The notes under the pieces: model-generated
What the model was told of the DNA's origin: nothing
The model's input: the letters and a program-made list of their open reading frames with translations, nothing else
The model's database searches: none
In this document: piece after piece, positions 10,529 to 22,210 of the stretch
How positions within the stretch are numbered: position 1 is the first letter of the stretch
Layout: each line of letters opens with the position of its first letter
Program-made: the position numbers and the translations under genes
Assembly (NCBI GenBank): GCA_021018815.1
Contig: JAITYX010000053.1
Coordinates: 1,674,001 to 1,738,000 of the forward strand
Direction of reading: 5' to 3'
DNA: 64,000 bases
Source: Talinum fruticosum
Lineage: Eukaryota; Streptophyta; Magnoliopsida; Caryophyllales; Talinaceae

Positions 10529-11660
10529 AAGTTCCCCGAAGGCGCGCTTATCCTGTTAGAAAGACAAGAGCATAGAGCCTAACTCAAGACAACTTCCTAG
10601 AGTGGGAGTAATGCCCTCACGATGAATGAAACCCCAATGACCTCTTGGTGGAGGCCGATAACCATGTTTTTCCTTGGCGATAGCTGCTATGGTAAGTATC
10701 TTGACTTGAATTTCTTCTTTGGGATGCTAGTATGGCATTTTCATCTAAGATACTTTGTTGAACTTACATATTTATATAGGGATACCATTTGTAGTAGTGG
10801 CACTATCACAAAATTCTTCGACACCTTGAGGGAGCGGAACTACCCTTTTGGAGTAAGTCATGACTAATGTCGGGTTTGGTTCCCGTTATCTCACTTTAAG
10901 TCATATGTGTGACCGTATGAAATGGGATATTACCCGAGCCATTTGTGAACGGTTTTGGGACACAACGAACACCTTCCATCTCTCGTTTGGGGATATGATC
11001 ATGACTCAAGTGGACTTTATCGTTCTCACGGGTTTAGACTTCTCAAGGGAACCCCTATTTTACGACCGTGACTTGTATAAAAATATTGACTATTTACATC
11101 ACCTTTTACTGTTCTATAGCTGCTCGATTTCCCTAATCCAATTACTTCAAGTATTTCGTCCTTTTCGAGGCTTTTGAAAAATGTCGAGTTGTGGGCTCAA
11201 CATAGCCTGTAACAACAAATCATTAATCTTGTGCTATGCATATCCATTTTTCTGACCAAAAGTACATGTCCACTATTTAGTTAACTTGGTGGACTTAGAT
11301 AAAACCAAGGACCTTAACTAGGGGTGCCTGTGTACACTTGTTTGACAAGGGGCTTACATGCTTGGAGCTAGGTGCATCACTTTCGAGAAGGATTCAGACA
11401 ACTACATGCCCTTATGCAGCCTATGGAAGGTCATTGAGGTATGCTTGTCCTTCTTAGTCTTTGAATATTTATCTTAAATGGATGAGAGATTTACTAGTGT
11501 GGTAAATTTGGAGGCTGTGGTTATATGAGTACTTTCCCAATTTTCACCCGGTTCGAGGAATCGTCCATCCTTTCGACATCGGTGGCATGGGCCAAGGTCC
11601 ATCTCGGGTGGTGGAAAGCGCTTGCACTGCGCCTAGCCAAGCGAGTTCACGGGGCGCTTC
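10529..11660 (+). pseudogene. Antisense gene 1 (plant mobile domain protein), 5' and middle part
   Basis: This gene lies antisense to the retroelement. Alignment with the copy at 58297-59954 places the start at AAG 10529-10531, where the sister has ATG, so the initiator is lost. Exon 1 contains NPNDLLVEADNHV (sister NPSDLLVEVENHV) and ends at a GT donor at 10692. An 88-nt intron ends at AG 10779. Exon 2 carries the plant mobile domain: SSGTITKFFDTLRERNYPFG, then AICERFWDTTNTFHLSFGDM and FIVLTGLDFSREPL, then a segment near 11270-11345 related to VHYLVELVDLDK, where a TGG codon has become TAG. Frameshifts lie near 10683, 10865 and 11160. PMD proteins occur both as host nuclear genes (MAIN and MAIL1 in Arabidopsis, linked to silencing) and inside transposons. 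Homology with the sister fades near 11660, where foreign DNA begins. Confidence 0.75.
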
Positions 11661-14395
11661 CCACGATAGTAAAGGGTAGATGAGCGAAGCCTTAGGCATC
11701 CAGCTATCATCTTGGTTTGGGTAGTTTGGCTTAATCGAGTACGGTGTCCCCATCGTCCTACCTCTGACCTCTGTTGTGGCGAGACGAAAGGCTTAGCCCA
11801 GAGGCTCCCTTGCTCATCGGCACCGGCGGGCAAGCGATCCGCCTTTAGACTCCTTGTGGACTATAAACGAGCAGCAAAGCTAAACCTAAATAAGCAGTAC
11901 GAGCTTTTTGTAAAGGCACTGCACTGACCGGTGGTAGTTCAGCAGACGATAGAACCAATCTTTCCTACTCTGGGGCAGAAGTGTGACGGATCACACGGAC
12001 TATAACTCGACCCTCTTGCTCCATATAGAGTTCGGATTGGGATTTCGAACATGAATTTCTATTTACTCGAAATCTTTCTTGAGGACAATACGTCTTTAGA
12101 AATGTTCCTTCTTTTTAAAATAAAAGGCTTAGAACCCGTTAATGAAGAATGTCTAAGGTATTTTCGAGTTGGGAGTTTTGTTGTCCTTAGTTTAGTGTTG
12201 GTTGTTGTTTCCTTAAAAAAAGCGTATACCAGTGTTCTCAGGCGACGATTTTAAGACTATAGTGCAGGAAAGGTTCTACTTCTCGAGCACTTACTCCTTA
12301 TTTAGCTGTAATTTAGTATAAAGAAGAAGCTATTATTAGATTAACTAAACTACTAGAATAGTGCTTCCGAGGGGAAAGGCTATAAGGGAACTTGACCTAG
12401 CAAAGCTTGCTGTATGCGCCTAAAAGCGGAGTCTTTAGAGCCTTCTGATGAACTTTTATAGAAGTAGGGATTTAAACTTTTCTTTTTTTCTTTTATTCCA
12501 CTTACATATTGTAAAATAAAAATACAAAATAAAATGTATAATACAAAAATGGGTTCTTTATACTTACAAATAAATTTAGTTTTGTTTCCCATCCAAGTCT
12601 TTCTTAACACTTTAGGTTTACTTCTTTTTGTTAGGGTATCGACTTTTCCGTTATGATCTTCCCCACTAGTTTATATATGAGCTATAGCCCTTTCATTCCT
12701 ATTCGATTGTTATGATGTTTCCATATTCAAATAGCGGAGATTCATGAAGAAGTATTATGCTATTTACCAGTGAGATTATATTATTGGACCGATCTTTTGG
12801 TGGGAAATGTTCTTCATTTTAGATAATGAAACCGTTCTGTTACTACCGACCCAAAGAAATATAACCTCTACGAGATATGCGGCTTATGCTAGAAAGGTAC
12901 AAGTTGGACTAACTTGGAAACATCGGGCAATTTACTTCATACTTACTATTTTGTCTGGTTTTGGCTTCTAGTCTTATTTTATTGAGTAGCCATGATTAGG
13001 GCAATAGTACTTTACTATGCATAGGGACTACTAAGGTGAAAAAGACAGAATGTATTCTGACTAAATGTTATTGATTCTAGAACGACTATAATGAAGAGGA
13101 TGACAGACCCACTCACGATCTACTAAAGGTATCGGAGATTGATTGGTTCGAATCAATTCGTGAGATGGCAGTGATCTATAATAGGAAGAATTCTTCTGCA
13201 GCTGATCCTTTATAATAGTAAAAGATTCTTAATAAACCTTTAGAAAGGGCATTAGCCTTTAAGAAGTAGGGGGAAAGAAAAACCAAACTAAACAACCAAG
13301 CTCGGGCTTAAAAATAGAAGAGAAAAAGTGACGGATTGAGAAGTTTGGGAAGTGCAGGAATTTTTCCCAGGTGAGTAGGTTTTATTTAGGGCGGTAATTG
13401 GTTGCTTGGTCGAGCAGCTTCAGTAGTTCCATCTCTCTAGCCCGCAGGAGTCCCGGGAAGATAGAGGCACGACAATCCGCTATGCGCAGACTGATCACTC
13501 GCGGCACACATTCTATATGATCGATGATTGCAATGCGCTTCGATTTCATAGGATTCAAGGCTTTTTCGCTTTCTCTTTCGTGGAAACTTTCATAACATCC
13601 GACGCTATATATGCTAACATCCTTTCATTAGAATACATTACATAATGGGCACTCGACTGAAAGTCAAAGAGAGTTAGTTACAAGACATTCACTCGGGAAG
13701 CAGAAGCCCTTTTGAAAGAAGCTATTCAGGAACTTCAGGAACTCTTTTTACTTCAGGAACACAAGAAGAAAATAGAAAAAATGGATTTTCAATTCGTCTT
13801 TCTTCTTATTTATAAGAAATTAGTTATTATAGAATATAGAAAGATGACCGGCTAAGGCTCTGCGTGGACTACCAAAACAAGCTTTACTTGGTCAAAGGAC
13901 TTTCTTTAATCTACTCGCTTCTCCTCGAATTGCATTTTACAAGCATGATTAGGCTTAGGGAAATAAGAAAAAGAGAAGATGTGGCTGCTTGAGAAGCTGT
14001 TGGGAGTTAGGAGGCTTTGAAAGGTAACTGAATCCGTTAGAAAAAAGTGTAGGAGGACTAGCAATTTCATCAGCTGTTGATACAATAAAAGCTGTGATCC
14101 TAGGAGCTGCACATGAGGGGGAATGGACGGTGCATCGAGATTTAGTAAGTGTTCCATTAGGAGCCTATATCTCTTGTTAGAGTGATTCTTGCTGGCTTGG
14201 GAATAGAATAGGAATGAAGCCAATCTAATCTTTCCTGCTATTCAATCATCCTTGTTTTCAACCGGGAAAACGAGTCTTTTGCATTTCTACGATCTTCTCT
14301 CAATAATGTAGCTCGGCCGAATTCTTCTACACCTAGGCCTGGTTCTTTTGATTACTGGGCCTAGCTCATCTCGCAGCTGGTATGAACATCATCGC
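11661..14395. other. Foreign insert within antisense gene 1, possibly organelle-derived (NUMT-like)
   Basis: The PMD gene breaks off near 11660 and resumes near 14400, so this ~2.7 kb is an insertion. It differs in texture from everything around it: mixed base composition, few long A/T runs, no LTR or terminal inverted repeats, and a mosaic of short phrases reminiscent of plant mitochondrial intergenic DNA (for example near 12230-12420 and 13330-13560). I could not name any mitochondrial gene, tRNA or rRNA in it. It could equally be an unrecognised element. A faint RT-like word, LRLCVDYQNK, is readable near 13855 but nothing supports it. ORFs here are short and unrecognised. Confidence 0.35.
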
Positions 14396-14643
14396 TTTGT
14401 AAACTCTTGACCCTTACGACAACCCAGTATGATTTTCGTCGGATGTCATATAGTGGGCCTTATTATGAAGCCTCACAATCAACTTGGAACTATGGGGCTT
14501 ACTCTTTACATGTGGTAGAGGATAAGAGAGCTTCGACATCGATTGGGAGGACATGGGCAATTACATCTTCGGTGATGTTGATGACGACGACGATGACGAC
14601 GAAGATTCAATAACTTCTTGGATGACGATGATGATGACGATGA
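14396..14643 (+). pseudogene. Antisense gene 1, 3' exon region with acidic tail
   Basis: The PMD gene resumes with YSGPYYEASQS (sister FSGPSHEASQS near 58450-58480) and continues into EDMGNYIFGDVD (sister DDFGNYIFGND near 58350). After this the copy here has seven aspartates in a row (GATGATGACGAC-type codons), followed by a Met/Thr-rich end, whereas the sister ends soon after with MMMHR. The trailing 'cacttgtagggtattt' also matches the sister's 'cccttgtagggtgttt', so the 3' untranslated region is shared. Two frames must be combined to read it. Confidence 0.65.
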
Positions 14644-15057
14644 AGATGATTGAATAACCACTTGTAGGGTATTTTTTAATTTAGTATTAATATATTTTGT
14701 ACTCTTATTAGACTCCATCCAATGAGATGAATGCAAAAACTTAATCTACAAATGCTAGCTTTATTTATATGATCCAAAAAAATGGCAAAGACAAAATCGA
14801 AAAAAAGATTGCACATAGCCCCCATTCCCGTAAAAGAAAATAATAAAAATAAAACTGGGAAAAGGTAAGTTAAACGAGCATGGTCCTAAGTGATTAGGCT
14901 GTAAACTACAAAAGACAGGACCACCAACGAAGATCGACCCAATCCGCGTAAGGCGCCTGGAATCGAGGAGGACGACAAAACGGGCGGGTTTAGGGCCCGA
15001 CTTGGACCTGGTTGGTCTAGGTGGCACAACTTATGAGAAGAGAGAACCTGGCCATTG
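14644..15057 (+). other. Intergenic spacer between antisense genes 1 and 2
   Basis: It begins with the probable 3' UTR of antisense gene 1 and ends at the TATA box of antisense gene 2. No coding signal. In the sister element the same spacer is much shorter (about 80 bases). Confidence 0.5.
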
Positions 15058-15067
15058 CTATAAAAGG
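15058..15067 (+). promoter_or_regulatory. Candidate TATA box of antisense gene 2
   Basis: CTATAAAAGG, 112 bases upstream of the ATG at 15170. The sister element has CCTATAAATAGG 84-95 bases upstream of its homologous ATG. Confidence 0.55.
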
Positions 15068-15169
15068 AAATTGCAACGAGATTCCGAAAAACACACTTTC
15101 GAGCCTAACGAGAACTTTCTGAAAGCATATCCCAAAACACCTTGCAGCTTCGTACTTCCAATCCCTAGA

Positions 15170-15869
15170 ATGAACTTCATCGTTGAACTAATCCATGACG
15201 ATTTGTGAAGGCGGATAAGTACTTAGCAACCCGGTTCCGCTTAATGACAACATCTCCTTGTGATGACCTATCGGGCAACAACCTGGTAAAAGTCCTAGTT
15301 TAGGGCAAGGCGTCTTATAAAGTGGTACATTGAACACTAGAGGGTGCCCTAATTTAAGACATACTACGAGGCACCCATTTGTACGTTTGTTGGGGTTCAG
15401 AACTAGTATGTACTACTTTCCCGACCGTCATGTGACGAATGGGTCGGGTCCAGGATATTCCCTACCTAGATTGTATCCCGCTTGCCTCCTTTGATGTTCC
15501 GGATAGTGCTAGGTGGGTACCATCCTAGGTCGAATATTGGATGAACCTCGCCATTGTTGTTGAAGCTTGCGGACGAATGTCCTATAACTGTCTCCGAATT
15601 TTATCTAAAATTGATAAAGGAGACTGATTTTGTGAGACACAAGGCACTAAGGGCTCGAGAACGTGACTCGAGGCTGAATTTTCTCGTCGCTGCACCCCTT
15701 CGGATCCGTGAAGTGGTCTTGCAAGTTGGTGAATGTGCCCACCAAAGAGAAATAAAAGCTAAGTAGTAGGAAGAAAGAAGGGCTCGCAGAATTGACGAAC
15801 TTAAGAAGCGAACCCAAGGAGACAGCTGAATCAAGCGATTCGAAGGGAAAGAAATCGAAGAAGGACTAG
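15170..15869 (+). pseudogene. Antisense gene 2, unknown function, Lys-rich C-terminus
   Basis: The ends of this gene are fixed by the sister copy at 54939-58119. The start reads MNFIVEL (sister MNYMTEL). The C-terminal third contains NFLVAAPLRIREV (sister AVLAAAPPHIREI), then RRARRIDELKK (sister KARRIQELKE), then ESSDSKGKKSKKD and TAG at 15867 (sister KSSDPKRKKVKID and TAG). The middle is riddled with stops and shifts. In the sister the middle contains IITYMIGRFLLVGG and ALLSLVEQLEG, reminiscent of the large DUF7745-like plant proteins often found antisense in Tat elements, but I am not sure of this. The basic tail could act as a nuclear localisation signal. The function is unknown. Confidence 0.6.
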
Positions 15870-16235
15870 GGCTAAAAATTAGGAATAAATAAGTTTAAAA
15901 AATTTTGTTTTCCCTCTTTAAAACTTTTTAATTTCCTAGTATTATGCTTGTTATTTGCCTTTTAGTTGTGTACTTGGGTAAGTAGTAGGCTTACCCCTAT
16001 TATTAATAAAGTAAAAAATAGGTTTTATGCTCACTTCTATGCTTTATTCTTTTATCGGTCACCTAAACGGAAAATTAAAATAGACTGTCTAAAATGGACC
16101 GCCCCAAAAATATCCAAACATAGAAACACAAAATAATGGCAGAGTGCACTTAACCCGGTCGTCTCGTCGTTGATCGGGGAGTGGCCGAGCACCGGTCATG
16201 GGCCATGGCCTAATTTGGGCTGGACTCGGTCTTGA
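15870..16235. other. Spacer between antisense gene 2 and the lost pol end
   Basis: AT-rich 3' region of antisense gene 2. 'ggtaagtagtaggcttacc' near 15978 is also present in the sister near 54810. It then becomes GC-richer, with 'tggaccgcccc' near 16096 also in the sister. Homology ends near 16235. Confidence 0.55.
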
Positions 16236-18240
16236 AGTAAAAATTGGGTGGTATGGGATGTTTGTCAAACCATAGAGATGGACTAAATTAAAATCAGGTT
16301 GTGAATTCGAAACTAACGATACTTAAAGCTGAAACTGTCCTATTAACTAACCTATTAACCTAAATTCGAACTTAACTATTAACCAATTTAAACTAACATG
16401 ATTTCAAAATTCAATAAACAATATCCTGGATTAATAAAAATCAGAAATTAAATAATAAGCATTCAATAATTCATTCCACAACTTATAGTCCAACTTTAAA
16501 CAATCAAATGCCCAATTTCAAGCAAGGCAAACCGGCAATCTACAAATCGAGCCCAAGTTCGGTAGAATTCCAAGATCGAAAATCGAAAATTGAAAACTAA
16601 CAATTGAAATTCTAAGAACTAAAAACTAAAATTTGGAATCAAGTACTGAAAATTTAAAACTAAACCTAAAATTCAAGAACTAAGAACTAAAAATTGAAGA
16701 AAGAAACCGAGAAAACTTGGACCTACGTGTGGCTCCGGCTGTCACACCGTCACCTGTCATCATTCGGCCTCTCTCTACTTTGCCTTGTCGTGCCCCTTTT
16801 AAAGCTCTCAGCCTCTTCTCTTCTACTCTTGGTCCCAACTTGAATGGACAATTATGGATAAAGTCATAGCCTACCGAGTAGAGAGAGGTTGAGTTGGATG
16901 TGGTTTCTTTGTGGGTCGAGCCGTGAGGATGAAGGCGAAAATAGAGTTGGAGGTAGGTTAGGGTTTCGGGTTTGCTTGGGAGGAAAGGCCAAAGAAGAGA
17001 GATGGAGAGGGAGAAGAAGTTGAGATGATTAGGGTTTCGATGAAAGACCGAAAAGTAGTAGAAAAGGAAGATGGGGATGGAGAGAGAGAGTGTAGAGGCA
17101 TGTGTGGCTAGGGTTTTCGTTGCCGTGAGGAAAACGAAGAGGAGGACTGAAGGTAGGGATGGCAACGGGGCGGGTCGGGGCCGGGGACTGCTCTCCCAGC
17201 CCCCTCTCCGCTGCCTAGGCCCCGTCCCGTCCGCGCTTCAAGGACAAATCTTCACCCGGCCCCTACTACGATAGGTCCCCAATACCCGCGGGGAAAATTC
17301 CCCGTCCATAAATGTTAAATGAAATCTAAAAAATTTAATTATAAAATCAAAAAATTTACATAATCATACGGATCTAAAAGGTTAGAATCCTCAAGAGTGA
17401 TTTTTACACATATTTGTCTTCAAAATTCGAAAAATACAAAAATTAAAAACAAAATTACCAAATGTTAATACACATCCATGGAGTTGAGGAGGGGTGAGAG
17501 CCAACCGAGAGGAGAGAAGAAGAGAGAAAAAGGTGGCACCGGAGTTGAGGTGGACAGCAGACCAAGGCGACGGCGGGAGCGAGATGAGAGAAAGATGAAG
17601 GCCGAGAGAGAGAGAGAGAGAAAAGGTGGATGTCGACGACGATGTAGAGTGAGAGGAGAGAGAGAAGACGATGAGCGAGGAAGAGATAAGGCAACCGCCA
17701 TTCCCATTCGAGTGAGAGAAGAGAGTCGAAGAAGAGAGTGAGGAGGGAGGCTAAGAGGAGCTTTTATACTTAGGGTTATAAGGACATTGTTATTACAAAA
17801 TAATCTTAATAGGTAATTTAAAAAATTATTAAAAAACAGGGACCTGCTCGGGGAAGATATTTTCCCCGTCCCGCCCCACTCCCCATTCGGGCGGGGAGTT
17901 TTCCTTGATTCGGGTCGGTGTCCAAGCGGGGCGGGGATTCCCGCCCCGTTGCCATCCCTAACCGAAGAAAAGGGAAAGAAAAGGGTTTCAGTGAAGGAAG
18001 GCTATCACGTGAAGCGGGCATGCCTCAAAGGGATTACAATGGATTTTGGGCTCGGCTTGAGCTAATATGCAAATGGGCGATCCAAATCTTCGGTTTTTCG
18101 CTCTTTTTACTATTTCTCGAATCCATTCTCACCTCCTACAAAAATAAAATAATTTAAATTAAAAATCCTAATTTAGTAATTATTACGAACAAAATAAGAT
18201 GTAAAAAACTATTGAAAGTATCATAATTTTGGACTCAACA
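16236..18240 (-). repeat. Athila-like LTR (minus strand), carrying a hAT MITE
   Basis: On the minus strand the LTR starts TGTTGAGTCC at 18240, directly after a purine-rich tract 'ttaggtgtgagggc' and 'gcacgagcaaaa', the Athila-type signature just before a 3' LTR. Its far edge is not sharply visible and is set where homology to the Tat element ends. Without the 807-bp MITE the LTR would be about 1.2 kb, close to the 1.3-kb LTRs of the Athila element at 44241-52167, though the sequences differ. The 161-codon minus-strand frame at 16680-17165 is a pyrimidine-rich artefact, not a gene. Confidence 0.55.
17154..17960. mobile_element. hAT-type MITE, 807 bp, GC-rich termini
   Basis: The terminal inverted repeats are TAGGGATGGCAACGGGGCGG at the left, with its exact reverse complement at the right. 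The 8-bp flanks are ACTGAAGG and ACCGAAGA (6 of 8 match), a decayed hAT-type duplication. The subterminal regions are extremely GC-rich with many CCCCGC/GCGGGG words, while the core is purine-rich (GAGAGA). No transposase is encoded. Confidence 0.85.
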
Positions 18241-18510
18241 AATGCCCTCACACCTAAATTTTGCTCGTGCTTGAGTAAAATAAACCTAGAAAAAAAAAGA
18301 AAATTATAACTCACTTTCGTAGGAATCACGGTTGAATTTAGTGTATAAAACAATCCCTTTAAACCCCTTATAACCCAAGTGGACGAGTAAGGTCTTGTGA
18401 GGTTTTATAGCGAGATATACCCATAAAATCTAGAGAAGAAAAGAAAGGAAGATGGAAAAAGAAAAATTGAAAAGATTTTTACAAAAATATTTACAACGGG
18501 GAGAACATAT
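18241..18510 (-). other. Athila-like internal end: polypurine tract and spacer
   Basis: Contains the minus-strand polypurine tract (18241-18256) and the 'cacgagcaaaattta' signature. It continues at 32476 across the inserted Tat solo LTR. Confidence 0.55.
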
Positions 18511-20056
18511 TGTAGACACCTAAAAAGTGTCATCCTTATCTTCGTTATTTTATTTTGTTAGCCCGAGTAAATCCCAGTCCTATTTGCGGATTCCGACTAC
18601 GGTCGAAGTCGATTGGTGTGACGGAAGCCGGTAAACATGTAACAACCCGATCCTAAATTATATTATGTATCTTATAAATTATAAGATTTATATAATTGAG
18701 CGCGTGCACTTCAATTCGATATTTTATATTTATATTATTTTTATATATGTGTTATGCGACTAAGGCGACGAAGTGACCCTAATAAAAATTTCATAATAAT
18801 GATTATAATTTACGTATATGTTTAAAAGAGAAAATTCAAAGATTTACATGCAGCTAAGGTCGTTAATACTATATTTCAAACAAGTCGTTACAATTCTAAT
18901 TTGTAAATATCATTATTAAAATAAAATTTAAAAGTAACAAAAATAATAAATAAATAAATAAATACATAAAAATAAACATAAAAATAAAACAAAAATAATA
19001 ACAATAAATTAACCAGATTTTTCGAAAGAAAAATCCAGAAGGTGAATTATCCGGAATTTGTACCAAAAAAAAAAATTTAAAAATCTGGAGATAAATGTAA
19101 TCGGGATGCTTCGGTTAGCAATTTCCTTCAATCTCTGCTTGCTCCCTTTCCTCTCGCCTTCCCTGTCTTCCCGTGCTTCTCCCTCATCGCGGCGCCCTCC
19201 TCCGGCCACCAGCATGACCTACGCCGGCCAAAAGACGGGCGCCGGCCTTCTTTCTCCTTCCCTTTCTCTCTCTGTCGCGCTCGCTACCGTCCTCTCTTTC
19301 TCTTACCTGCGTTACGCTCCCCTGCGTCCCGGTTCCTCTGCCGCTGCCACTTAGCAGCCAATACCAGCCACAGCGAGTAGCCGGAATTAGTCGCCGCCTC
19401 TGCGGTGGTCGCCGGTACGGTCGCCACGCACCACCACCCCTGCTCGTTCTCCTTGACTCCTCCTCTTCGAATTTGAAGGTAAAACGTTAAACCCTAAATT
19501 ATCAAGTTCATTATTTATTTAAGCAATCGTAATTGTAAATTGAATATTCTGATTAGAAATATGGTTGTTGACTAAATTTAAAGATTGATTGGGAAAATTC
19601 GAATGGGGAGGATGATTGAGGTTTGGTACTTTGATGGATTGATTGTTAATGAATGTGAATGAATGTGATTTTTGGGGAAATTATGAATTAGTAAACGAGA
19701 TTGAGGATATTTTATTATAGAATTGGGTAAGTCGATGGATGTATTATATTTTGGAAATGGTTATATTGAGCAAACGAAGGGGAATGTGTATGAAGAGTTG
19801 AAATTAGGTAATGTGTAAGTGTAGAAATGTGAGAAAAATTTGAGCTTTAGGTATATCTAATTGTAGTTGTGAATGTGAATTTTGTTGAGGGAATAATGCT
19901 CGTCAATTTAAAATGGTGTATGTATGAATTTTGAGCAATTCGGTAAATTGTGAAAGTTTTATATGGAAAGGCATGTGGTGGATTAATTAATTACTTAACT
20001 AGGGGTTTTGAATGCAATGAAGGGAGAAAGAATAAACTAGGAATAAGTGTTCAATC

Positions 20057-20058
<2 letters not shown>

Positions 20059-20121
<63 letters not shown>
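20059..20121. repeat. (AT)n microsatellite inside the solo LTR
   Basis: About 31 AT dinucleotides without interruption. The Tyr/Ile ORF across it is an artefact. Confidence 0.97.
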
Positions 20122-20123
<2 letters not shown>

Positions 20124-20587
20124 ATTTTCAATCCAAGTCAACTAACAAATTGAATTACATCAAAATCATTGAGTATCTAATTAGCATAATCAACTTCTTT
20201 AGTTAGTATGTATTGTATTCAATGTTTGAAACGGGATTAATGCAATAAAGTTGAGTAATACAAACGTTAGTTCAATCGATTCTCGTATAAGTATAGGAAA
20301 TGAAATGAATTGTCAATGCTTATACAAATTCAATTATTAAAACTCAAGAGATACATTATTAACAACAAAAATCTATTTGAAAGCAGAACTCGAGGCCACT
20401 TCAGTTGCCGATTAGTTGGTAACTTGAATTTTTATAAAAGGGGAGAAACAAACATTCTCGGTTCGAGTACGTTCATTGCACTGTACCCTTCGAAAATTCA
20501 CATATTTCAGCAAATCTCAAAATTTCTTACATAAATAATGAATCATTTGCAAATCAAGTTTTGTCACCTAATTAAGTGGTCCCCGCC

Positions 20588-20650
20588 CAATTATCAATTA
20601 TCGGGGCTTATGCCCATCAATTATCAATTATCGGGGCTTATGCCCACCAA
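20588..20650. repeat. ~30-bp tandem duplication in the solo LTR
   Basis: Two adjacent copies of 'caattatcaattatcgggg' plus 'cttatgccca', differing by one or two bases. Each unit itself contains the direct repeat 'caattat'. Confidence 0.9.
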
Positions 20651-22210
20651 TTTCACCGCGCGGCGTCAACCGGGTTATGGGTCGGCTCGGGGGTGTGCAC
20701 CTTACTAAGATCGTATCAATTATCAAGGGGTTCCACTTTCGGATAATAAGCGGCAAGCAAGTTTTACTCATATTCTCTCCCCCGATTTCGAACTAAAATG
20801 AATTGAAATGCGCACGCTCAATCAATGTGTTACAAAATTATTTGACTGTGCAAGAATGTTCGTATCGAGTTTCGACTCATTCTTCAAATTATTTTAATGT
20901 TTTTGTTTTTAGGAAAAGCATCCGTGAACAGTCCTTTGCCTAAGAAGCCTGACGGGAACGAGGACTTAGTTGGATACTTCATTATCATTCTTTGTATGAT
21001 GGGTTAGATGCTCACGAGTGATTCTCCTTCTCGTTAAGTTTAAGTTTGACCTTGGATTGTAATTAAATATTGCATATTTCCTGCTGCATACTTGTTGTTT
21101 TGGCCGTTAATATCTGTAAATATGTAGCAGGACTGTACTTTGGGATTAGTTTATTTAAGTTGTCGGCATGACACCCTGCGACGTAGCATTTAATGATTCC
21201 CACGACTTACGAGATAACTAATGGACACGAGTTATTATGGTATTTTATTTCAGCCTTGTCCTTTTATTAGGGCGGCGGTAATGCATTCGATCGTTAACTT
21301 CAGCTGCGACCATACCTAATATTATGGAATTAGGGAATTATTAAGTAACGGTAGGCTGGGGCGTTACAAAACACAAAGAACCCATTAGCATCACAAAAAT
21401 CAGCTTTCTTTGCTTTGGGTCGGCCCATAAATCCATTTTATTTCGGTCGGACCAAGCTCGGGTCGAGCTTCCAACCAGGAAACCCAAAACCACACCAAAA
21501 ATAAAATGCGGTAAAAATAAAAACTTTCCAAAATAGAAAGTTTCCCGAAATGGAAAGTTGCTTGACCGAGTGCCATTCTTCTCCATTTTGGGCCAAAACG
21601 CATTGTTTCACTCTTTTAATCGGTGACTAAGTGAGGCACGGAACACGAGACGTCCGTATGACATCGTTTGTGATCGACGCTGCGTTTTTAGGCTTAACTT
21701 GCTAAAATGTTGCTTTTCGTTCCCGAGAGGTCATATGAAGCATGGAAGCCTAGGAACTTCCATGCTATGTCATTGCTTGGCTAGTGTGGGCCTTCTTGGC
21801 CCCCTCCTTGGGATTCCTGGTTCAAGAGGATGCTATCCGGTTTTTCCCTTTATCCTCTTCAAAAATCCGGTCTAGCTAAGTCAATTTTCCAGTTGCTAAT
21901 TGCATTGCTTTTAGGTCATTATTGTGACCTAAATTTCCTTTATTAATAGCGGGCCTAACCCCTCACTTTGGCGAGAGTCATTAACCTAGCTACATGCTTT
22001 GCTAAAATTAGGCTAAGAGCTATTGAATGCTATATCGGTATTCCGATCTCTTGGCTCATTTTCCACTAATCATTACTCGACCAACAATCTCATCATTCTG
22101 CTACACTACTTTACTGCCACAAATTCCTGAAAAAGTCTTCTTCGGTTTTGTTCATCCACCTTCACGCTTCCGGATCCGTTTACAATTCAAGATCATCAAG
22201 TGGGACAACC

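Larger units (their letters stand above)
7777..16235 (-). mobile_element. 3' half of a Tat/Ogre-like Ty3/gypsy element with an antisense gene cassette
   Basis: Read on the minus strand, this piece runs from the end of pol to the end of the 3' LTR. It holds a 1967-bp LTR (7777-9743), a polypurine tract, and two genes on the opposite strand (here +). It is related throughout to 54.5-62.7 kb of the second Tat-like element. It stops near 16235, close to where pol ends in that element, and runs into an Athila-like LTR, so gag, pol and the 5' LTR are missing. The left flank 'aatat' (7772-7776) has no partner to compare, so the target duplication cannot be checked. Confidence 0.75.
18638..21368 (+). 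mobile_element. Chromovirus-like (Tekay/Del type?) solo LTR, 2731 bp
   Basis: Begins TGTAACAACCC, ends GGGGCGTTACA, and is flanked by AAACA on both sides (18633-18637 and 21369-21373). It has no polypurine tract, primer site or protein-coding region, so it is a solo LTR. Such long LTRs with TGTAACAACCC-type ends are typical of Tekay/Del chromoviruses, but lineage cannot be proved from an LTR alone. A pyrimidine-rich, GC-rich stretch at 19120-19440 may be the 5' UTR region. Strand is assigned arbitrarily from the + reading. Confidence 0.85.

Noticed and set aside
13841..13900. RT-like word LRLCVDYQNK
   Set aside because: A single short match with no neighbouring RT blocks in any frame.
16680..17165. 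161-codon minus-strand ORF
   Set aside because: Lies in the pyrimidine-rich part of an Athila-like LTR; no motif, and biased composition explains its length.
17478..17741. Arg/Glu-rich ORF of 87 codons
   Set aside because: Inside the hAT MITE core, made of GAGAGA repeats.
19058..19354. 98-codon ORF rich in Ser/Pro/Leu
   Set aside because: Sits in the noncoding body of a solo LTR bounded by a perfect target duplication.
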